A program made the translations under genes and the position numbers. The notes beneath the pieces are model-generated. The model was not told where the DNA came from and made no database searches. It saw nothing but the letters and a program-made list of their open reading frames with translations. From an uncultured Lysobacteraceae bacterium (lineage in GTDB: Bacteria > Pseudomonadota > Gammaproteobacteria > Xanthomonadales > Xanthomonadaceae): DNA of 6,327 nucleotides. Below, in pieces: positions 1 through 6,327 of the stretch. The first letter of the stretch is position 1. Each line of letters begins with the position of its first letter. The stretch spans positions 1 to 6,327 of the forward strand of contig CAMPJU010000082.1 in assembly GCA_946886995.1 (NCBI GenBank). Direction: 5' to 3'.

Positions 1-853
1 GGACGTTTTCCATCACGTAGCTGCCGAACGGCCGCTCGAACTCGAACGCCTTGCCGTTGAACGCGATGTCGTAGAAGCCCCAGGTCTTCGCGCTGAGCGC
101 GCTGGGATAGCCGACCACCTGCTTGTCCACCGCATTCAGCGCGTGGGTCACGGCGCGGCGGCAGGCGTCGCCCGCGGCCCAGCTCTTGCGCGGGCCGGTG
201 TTGGGCGCATGGCGGTAGGTCCGCAGCACGCCGTTGTCGATCCAGCTGTGCGAGACCGCGGTGACGACCTCGTCCTTGCCGCCGCCCAGCATCGCGGTCG
301 CCACGGCGGTCGACGCCAGGCGGACCAGGATGACGTGGTCCAGGCCAACCCGGTTGAACGAATTCTTCAGCGCGTAGACGCCCTGGATCTCGTGGGCCTT
401 GATCGCCCAGCCGAGCACGTCGCGCACGGTCGGCACCTTGCCGCCCTTGGCCTGGGCCTGGCGGCCCTGCCAGTCCGCCACCGCGAGGATGGTGCCGAGG
501 TTGTCGGAGGGGTGGCCCCACTCGGCCGCCAGCCAGGTGTCGTTGAAGTCCAGCCAGCGCACCAGCGTGCCGATGTTGAAGGCCGCCTGGACGGGATCGA
601 GTTCGAACGACGTCCCCGGCACCCGCGCGCCACCCTTCAGCTCCGCGCCCGGCACGATCGGCCCCAGGTGCTTCGTGCAGTCCGGGAACTTCATCGCCAG
701 CATCGCGCAGGCCAGCGAGTCGAGCAGCATGTAGCGTGCGGTGTCGAAGGCTTCCTGCGAGTCGATCGCGTGGTCGATGACGTAATCGGCGATGTCGACC
801 ATCGGCTGGTCGGGCGCGGGACGGGTGGCGGAACGGATGTCGTGGTGGCTCAT
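1..853 (-). CDS. prpD: 2-methylcitrate dehydratase PrpD, N-terminal part (cut by window edge)
   Basis: This enzyme of the MmgE/PrpD family dehydrates 2-methylcitrate to 2-methyl-cis-aconitate in the cytosolic methylcitrate cycle, which turns propionyl-CoA into pyruvate and succinate. The ATG at 853-851 opens a frame of 284 codons with no stop before the window edge; the E. coli protein has about 480 residues, so roughly 60% is visible. From memory of E. coli PrpD, near-identical blocks appear in order: [128 protein letters not shown] and SYVMENV at the edge. The start fits the family N-terminus; the Shine-Dalgarno is weak (GAGAG, about 10 nt upstream). The gene is divergent from the beta-propeller gene, with 99 bp between the starts. 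Identity is very secure; nothing can be said about its C-terminal part. Confidence 0.97.
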   Translation of the reverse strand, partial: MSHHDIRSATRPAPDQPMVDIADYVIDHAIDSQEAFDTARYMLLDSLACAMLAMKFPDCTKHLGPIVPGAELKGGARVPGTSFELDPVQAAFNIGTLVRWLDFNDTWLAAEWGHPSDNLGTILAVADWQGRQAQAKGGKVPTVRDVLGWAIKAHEIQGVYALKNSFNRVGLDHVILVRLASTAVATAMLGGGKDEVVTAVSHSWIDNGVLRTYRHAPNTGPRKSWAAGDACRRAVTHALNAVDKQVVGYPSALSAKTWGFYDIAFNGKAFEFERPFGSYVMENV

Positions 854-887
854 GGGGGTGCGGCTCTCGCGCGGCAGGGAAGCCGGC

Positions 888-898
888 TATTTTGCCAG
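888..898 (-). promoter_or_regulatory. candidate extended -10 element for prpD
   Basis: On the minus strand the text TGGCAAAATA runs toward prpD and ends 35 nt before its ATG. It offers an extended TGn and a CAAAAT hexamer matching TATAAT at 4 of 6 places. It is the only A/T-rich patch in the 99-bp divergent gap. I see no convincing -35 box, so this is weakly supported; an activator-dependent promoter is also possible. Confidence 0.25.
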
Positions 899-903
899 AC
901 GCC

Positions 904-919
904 GCCCTGCCGGCCGGGC
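904..919. repeat. near-perfect 16-bp palindrome in the prpD/propeller divergent gap
   Basis: The sequence GCCCTGCCGGCCGGGC reads almost the same on both strands, with one mismatched pair (T908 opposite C915). It lies between the two divergent starts, upstream of the candidate prpD -10 box, where a regulator could bind. In DNA this GC-rich such palindromes arise readily by chance, so an operator role is only a suggestion. Confidence 0.3.
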
Positions 920-952
920 GTATCCTTCCGGTGCACACGCCCGGGGACGACC

Positions 953-3984
<3,032 letters not shown>

Positions 3985-3989
3985 GCCCG

Positions 3990-4008
3990 TCACGCCGGTT
4001 TCGCGTGA
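3990..4008. other. hairpin just downstream of fadH
   Basis: TCACGC (3990-3995) pairs with GCGTGA (4003-4008) across a 7-nt loop, 5 nt after the fadH stop codon. No T run follows, so it does not meet the intrinsic terminator pattern. It could protect the fadH mRNA 3' end, assist Rho-dependent ending, or be a protein-binding dyad, given the extra TCACGC copies at 4023 and 4032. Confidence 0.35.
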
Positions 4009-4030
4009 TATTCACCGGGGGCTCACGCGT

Positions 4031-4110
4031 TTCACGCCTATATAACGAAAAACCAATGGAATCATAGGGTTTGCGATTTTTGTTCAGGCTACGTTCGGTT
4101 TGGGACCTTT
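4031..4110 (+). promoter_or_regulatory. A/T-rich island, candidate promoter region for the SleB-type gene
   Basis: In this 80-base stretch 47 bases are A or T, in sharp contrast with the GC-rich surroundings. TATAAC at 4041-4046 matches the -10 consensus at 5 of 6 places, and TATATA overlaps it, but no good -35 hexamer sits 16-18 nt upstream. TTGCGA at 4071-4076 could be a -35 box but lacks a good -10 partner. This is the most plausible place for a promoter serving the hydrolase gene. A transcript from here would carry a leader of roughly 300 nt. Confidence 0.35.
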
Positions 4111-4140
4111 ACCTTGCGCACACTTTCCCGCCCCGAGCCT

Positions 4141-4158
4141 GACCGGCGGGACCGGCGG
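4141..4158. repeat. perfect 9-bp tandem duplication
   Basis: GACCGGCGG occurs twice back to back (4141-4149 and 4150-4158) in the leader region of the hydrolase gene. It is a simple two-copy repeat and could result from slippage. No function is evident. Confidence 0.5.
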
Positions 4159-4235
4159 AAGGCCCCGGATCACCGACTGATCACGCGGCCATTCGCCCCA
4201 GGGCACCAGCGCCGCCAGTGCGGCCGCCCACGAAG

Positions 4236-4271
4236 TGCGAACCCGTCGCAAGACCCGCTCGGTGCGGGTTT
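4236..4271 (+). other. two abutting hairpins in the SleB-type gene leader, possible attenuator
   Basis: The first hairpin is TGCGA (4236-4240), loop ACCCG, TCGCA (4246-4250). The second begins at the next base: ACCCGC (4253-4258), loop TCGGT, GCGGGT (4264-4269), extendable by a G-T and an A-T pair to 4251-4271, then TTTCC. The first loop with its flanking A (AACCCG, 4240-4245) is complementary to CGGGTT (4265-4270), so the two folds exclude an alternative long-range pairing. This resembles attenuator geometry, but the T run is only three bases, so termination would be weak. The structure is seen in sequence; regulation is inferred. Confidence 0.3.
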
Positions 4272-4345
4272 CCTGAAAACGCCTTGCCGGACGCAATGCC
4301 CTCCTGCCGAACCCCGGCGGGGACACGGCGCCCGGCATCACGAGC

Positions 4346-4352
4346 AAAGGAG
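4346..4352 (+). promoter_or_regulatory. ribosome binding site of the SleB-type gene
   Basis: AAAGGAG is a strong Shine-Dalgarno match, 11 nt before the ATG at 4364. It is a little far from the start but decides the choice of this ATG over longer in-frame readings upstream. Confidence 0.7.
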
Positions 4353-4363
4353 CAAACCGCCCA

Positions 4364-4822
4364 ATGAAGCTGGCCTGGATCCTCTGGTTGTCGCAGGTAC
4401 TGCCGCAGCCCGCCGCCGACTCCCTCTGCCTGAGCACGACGCTGTACCTGGAGGCCCGCGACCAGGGCACCGAGGGCCAGCAGGCCGTCGCCGAGGTGGC
4501 CCTGCGCCGCCGCGACAGCGGCCGCTGGGGCGACGACATGTGCTCGGTGGTGACCGCCAACAAGCAGTTCGCGCCGACGCTGGTGTCCCCGGACTACCTG
4601 ATCACCAACTCGGCCGCCTGGGCCCGTTCGATCGACGTGGCCATGGATGCAGAGGACAACTGGGCGCTGCCGCCCGGCGAGCGCAACGAGATCGTCCCGG
4701 GCGCGAGCCACTTCGTGGCCCTGGCCCTCGCCAGCCCGAGTTGGCGCAACGCGTACCGCGTGGCCGAGATCGGCGACCACACGTTCCTGCGGGTCGAGGA
4801 CCTCAAGCCAAGGAAGTCGTGA
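4364..4822 (+). CDS. small SleB-type cell wall hydrolase
   Basis: The 152-residue product matches the SleB/CwlJ Hydrolase_2 family (PF07486), whose members cleave peptidoglycan as lytic transglycosylases or amidases. Visible family marks are LCLSTTLYLEAR with the probable catalytic E30, the GQQAVAEVALRR helix, a second cysteine in DDMCSVV (C60, probably paired with C22), the KQFAP segment (66-70), GASHF with H116, SPSW at W127, and GDHTF at 137-141 near the C-terminus. The first 18 residues (MKLAWILWLSQVLPQPAA) have one Lys and a hydrophobic core, so export or a signal-anchor is likely, although the cleavage site is unclear. It has no separate peptidoglycan-binding domain, and its length is about that of the catalytic domain alone. 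In a non-sporulating bacterium it could serve wall turnover; similar proteins also occur as phage endolysins, but no phage genes adjoin it. It is followed by a strong terminator. Confidence 0.85.
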   Translation: MKLAWILWLSQVLPQPAADSLCLSTTLYLEARDQGTEGQQAVAEVALRRRDSGRWGDDMCSVVTANKQFAPTLVSPDYLITNSAAWARSIDVAMDAEDNWALPPGERNEIVPGASHFVALALASPSWRNAYRVAEIGDHTFLRVEDLKPRKS

Positions 4823-4855
4823 CGCCGCGTTGCACCGCACGGGTCGAACATCAGG

Positions 4856-4888
4856 ACGGGAGGGCGAGATGCCCTCCCGTTTCCTTTT
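4856..4888 (+). terminator. intrinsic terminator after the SleB-type gene
   Basis: ACGGGAGGGC (4856-4865) and GCCCTCCCGT (4871-4880) form a perfect 10-bp stem with the 5-nt loop GAGAT, followed by TTCCTTTT (4881-4888). This is the best rho-independent terminator in the window. It stands 33 nt after the hydrolase stop and ends only 8 nt before the GST Shine-Dalgarno, so it separates the two plus-strand genes transcriptionally or throttles read-through into the second. Confidence 0.9.
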
Positions 4889-4896
4889 GGCCAACC

Positions 4897-4901
4897 GGAG
4901 G
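4897..4901 (+). promoter_or_regulatory. ribosome binding site of the GST gene
   Basis: GGAGG stands 5 nt before the ATG at 4907, a standard strong Shine-Dalgarno. It fixes the GST start and shows that translation starts almost directly after the terminator's T-rich tail. Confidence 0.8.
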
Positions 4902-4906
4902 CACGC

Positions 4907-5518
4907 ATGAAGCTCTACACCAAGCCAGGGGCCTGCTCCACGGCTGACCACATCGCCCTGCACTGGACCGGCGGACCGTTCGAAGTGGAGGTCCTGGACG
5001 GCAAGTCGCTGAAAGGCCCGGAGTACCTCGCCATCAATCCCGCCGGCGCCGTGCCCGCCGTGGTGGATGGCGACTTCGTGCTCACCCAGAACGCTGCGAT
5101 CATGGGCTACATCGCCGACAGCTTTCCCGATGCCGGCCTGATGGGCGACGGCAGCCCGCGCCAGCGCGCACAGGCGGCGCGGTGGCTGGCCTTCGTCAAT
5201 TCCGACCTGCATCCGGCGTTCACCCCGCTGTTCGCCCCGGGAAAGTTCCTGGGCGACGAGGCGCACCACGACGCGCTGCGCGATGCAGCACGCAAGCGGT
5301 TGAGGGGGCTGTTCGAAACGGCCGACAGGCAGCTGTCGGGGCGCGAATGGCTCGCCGGGTTCCGGAGCGTCGCCGACCCCTACCTGTACGTGACGCTGCG
5401 CTGGGCGGACAAGCTGGGCGTCGACCTGGAAGGCTTCGGCAACCTGCGCGAGTTCAAGACCCGGATGGAACAGGACCCGGGCGTCCGTGCGGCGCTCCAG
5501 GCCGAGGGCCTGGGCTGA
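4907..5518 (+). CDS. gstA: beta-class glutathione S-transferase
   Basis: The 203-residue protein closely resembles E. coli Gst (201 residues), a cytosolic dimeric enzyme that conjugates or covalently binds glutathione and handles electrophiles and peroxides. The thioredoxin-like N-terminal domain (1-77) shows MKLYTKPGACSTADHIAL with the beta-class catalytic C10, NPAGAVPAV with the cis-proline P50, and LTQNAAIMGYIAD. The helical C-terminal domain (about 87-203) shows DLHPAFTPLFAP with H102 at the position of E. coli His106, VADPYLYVTLRWA with the N-capping Asp (D157), and the ending LQAEGLG matching the E. coli tail. One oddity is Q61-N62, where most relatives have Glu followed by Gly or Ser, a site touching the gamma-glutamyl group of glutathione. 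The gene sits just after a terminator and converges on the channel gene with a 3-nt gap. Substrate is unknown. Confidence 0.93.
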   Translation: MKLYTKPGACSTADHIALHWTGGPFEVEVLDGKSLKGPEYLAINPAGAVPAVVDGDFVLTQNAAIMGYIADSFPDAGLMGDGSPRQRAQAARWLAFVNSDLHPAFTPLFAPGKFLGDEAHHDALRDAARKRLRGLFETADRQLSGREWLAGFRSVADPYLYVTLRWADKLGVDLEGFGNLREFKTRMEQDPGVRAALQAEGLG

Positions 5519-5521
5519 GCG

Positions 5522-5983
5522 TCAGTCGGGCTGGTGGCCCGGGAACCCGCGCGACAGCCGGTGGTAGGTGAACGACGCGGACCAGGTGATGGACAGCAGG
5601 CCGAACAGCGACTCCACCGCCACCAGCATCCGGATCGGGCCCTCGGGCGACAGGTCCCCGCCCAGGCCCAGCGTGCTGTAGTTGAGCGCCGACAGGTAGA
5701 TCGCATCGAGCAGGCCGGGATCGCCGCCCGGGTCGACGACGCCACCGCCCGGCCATTGCGACACCCACCAGAACAGCACGCCGAACCCGACGATCTGCGC
5801 GAGGTGCAGGACGATCACGCCCAGCACGGCGACCACCGCGGCGGTGAACGGCACGCGACCCGTGGTGCAGAAGCACCACCGGTCCAGCCAGGTCAGCCCG
5901 GCGAAGTGCAGCGACGCGGACCCGCCGACCACGGCCAGGCCCGCCGCGGCGACCAGGACCACCCAGAGCCAGTCGCCGGCCAA
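5522..5983 (-). CDS. small ion channel protein, two-pore-domain (Ion_trans_2) type
   Basis: The product of about 153 residues is an inner-membrane protein with three clear hydrophobic segments, near 5-24, 46-73 and 117-139, and a re-entrant pore region at about 91-110. The pore text is LSALNYSTLGLGGDLSP, comparable to the potassium channel filter T-V/L-G-Y-G-D, followed by PIRMLVAVESLFGLLSITWSASF, the usual inner helix of small bacterial channels of this group. The filter differs: Leu107 replaces Tyr, and an extra Gly (G109) stands before Asp110, so potassium selectivity is not assured. No ligand-binding or RCK domain is present. No ATG is available near the N-terminus; the TTG at 5983-5981, 5 nt after the prpC stop, is my best start, with GTG at 5962 as alternative. 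The spacing suggests translation coupled to prpC. The gene converges tail to tail with the GST gene, and no terminator is visible between them. Confidence 0.78.
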   Translation of the reverse strand: MAGDWLWVVLVAAAGLAVVGGSASLHFAGLTWLDRWCFCTTGRVPFTAAVVAVLGVIVLHLAQIVGFGVLFWWVSQWPGGGVVDPGGDPGLLDAIYLSALNYSTLGLGGDLSPEGPIRMLVAVESLFGLLSITWSASFTYHRLSRGFPGHQPD

Positions 5984-5988
5984 GTCGC

Positions 5989-6327
5989 TCAGCGCTTGTC
6001 GATCGGGACGTAATCCCGGTCGTCCGGGCCGACGTAGTTCGCGCTCGGGCGGATGATCTTGCCGTCCTCGCGCTGCTCGATCACGTGGGCGCTCCAGCCG
6101 GTGGTGCGCGCGATCACGAACAGCGGCGTGAACATCGGCGTCGGGATGCCCATCATGTGGTACGCGCTGGCGCTGTACCAGTCGAGGTTCGGGAACATCT
6201 TCTTGGTGTCCATCATCAGCGTCTCGATGCGCTCGCTGATGTCGAACAGCGCCTGGTTGCCGCCGGCCGCGCACAGCTTGCGCGAGAGCTCCTTGATGAT
6301 CGGGTTGCGCGGGTCGCCGACGGTGTA
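5989..6327 (-). CDS. prpC: 2-methylcitrate synthase PrpC, C-terminal part (cut by window edge)
   Basis: PrpC, of the citrate synthase family, condenses propionyl-CoA with oxaloacetate to 2-methylcitrate, the first committed step of the methylcitrate cycle. Only the last 112 codons and the stop are inside the window; the full protein in relatives is about 385 residues. The text follows E. coli PrpC closely: [72 protein letters not shown], and the ending [19 protein letters not shown] then IDKR. The Asp in FPNLDWYS (codon 6183-6181) matches the catalytic Asp of citrate synthases. The ending RPSANYVGP separates PrpC from the housekeeping GltA. It lies on the same strand as prpD but about 5.1 kb away, with the channel gene directly downstream. 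Its promoter and 5' part are outside the window. Confidence 0.96.
   Translation of the reverse strand, partial: YTVGDPRNPIIKELSRKLCAAGGNQALFDISERIETLMMDTKKMFPNLDWYSASAYHMMGIPTPMFTPLFVIARTTGWSAHVIEQREDGKIIRPSANYVGPDDRDYVPIDKR

Larger units (their letters stand above)
3985..4363. other. 379-bp gene-free region between fadH and the SleB-type gene
   Basis: No convincing gene is visible here on either strand; open frames crossing it have no family-like protein text. In order it holds a hairpin after fadH (3990-4008), an A/T-rich island (4031-4110), a 9-bp tandem duplication (4141-4158), two GATCAC copies one helical turn apart (4168-4173 and 4179-4184), two abutting hairpins (4236-4271), a CCCC-GGC-GGGG mini-hairpin (4312-4322), and the Shine-Dalgarno of the next gene (4346-4352). 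TCACGC occurs at 3990, 4023 and 4032, with an inverted copy at 4003. The second half may be a long structured leader of the hydrolase gene. Confidence 0.6.

Noticed and set aside
892..926. Plus-strand promoter for the propeller gene using TTGCCA and TATCCT
   Set aside because: TTGCCA is a fair -35 box, but the TATCCT hexamer is 23 nt away, too far for a normal sigma-70 spacing.
143..952. Long upstream in-frame extension of the propeller gene
   Set aside because: This part is antisense to prpD, whose protein text is unmistakable, and the extension lacks family resemblance. The signal peptide and Shine-Dalgarno place the real start at 953.
4236..4275. Possible tRNA-like or CRISPR-like structure from the adjacent hairpins
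   Set aside because: There is no cloverleaf, no GTTC-type T-loop, no CCA end and no repeated spacer-length units; only two short stem-loops are present.
4114..4947. 277-codon plus-strand frame through the intergenic region and hydrolase gene
   Set aside because: The protein is low-complexity Arg/Pro-rich text; the hydrolase frame has the family motifs and a good ribosome binding site.
5984..6274. ATG-started extension of the channel protein into prpC
   Set aside because: The extra residues are Arg/Pro-rich and overlap the PrpC coding frame; the first membrane segment starts right after the TTG at 5983.

Overview
The window is GC-rich DNA with dense, short-spaced genes and strong third-position G/C. 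It looks like a gammaproteobacterium, most likely of the Xanthomonadaceae/Lysobacteraceae type (Lysobacter, Luteimonas or Xanthomonas relatives). That placement is an inference from composition and gene types; no rRNA or other marker is present.

Layout. Both edges hold incomplete genes of the 2-methylcitrate cycle on the minus strand. At the left is the N-terminal 284 codons of prpD (2-methylcitrate dehydratase, start at 853). At the right is the C-terminal 112 codons of prpC (2-methylcitrate synthase, stop at 5989). Between them lie about 5 kb with four plus-strand genes and one minus-strand gene. The plus-strand genes are: (1) an exported seven-bladed beta-propeller of the Vgb/streptogramin-lyase-like family (953-1936); (2) fadH, NADPH-dependent 2,4-dienoyl-CoA reductase (1942-3984), only 5 nt downstream and probably co-transcribed; (3) a small SleB-type cell wall hydrolase (4364-4822); (4) a beta-class glutathione S-transferase (4907-5518). 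The minus-strand gene (5522-5983) encodes a small two-pore-domain-type ion channel, begins 5 nt after the prpC stop, and converges on the GST gene with a 3-nt gap.

Non-coding parts. The 379-bp gap between fadH and the SleB-type gene is the only sizeable gene-free stretch. It contains a hairpin just after fadH, an A/T-rich island (47 of 80 bases A/T) with a TATAAC box, a perfect 9-bp tandem duplication, and two abutting hairpins whose arms could also pair with each other. A clear intrinsic terminator follows the SleB-type gene. Its T-rich tail ends only 8 nt before the GST Shine-Dalgarno sequence.

How the genes fit together. FadH feeds polyunsaturated acyl-CoAs into beta-oxidation, and odd-chain beta-oxidation yields propionyl-CoA, which the methylcitrate cycle consumes. 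fadH between prpC and prpD therefore makes metabolic sense. The hydrolase, GST and channel have no obvious link to that pathway. I see no sign of a defence system, CRISPR array, insertion sequence, tRNA or rRNA. I regard this as a mostly ordinary metabolic region with a few points worth checking, not a new system.
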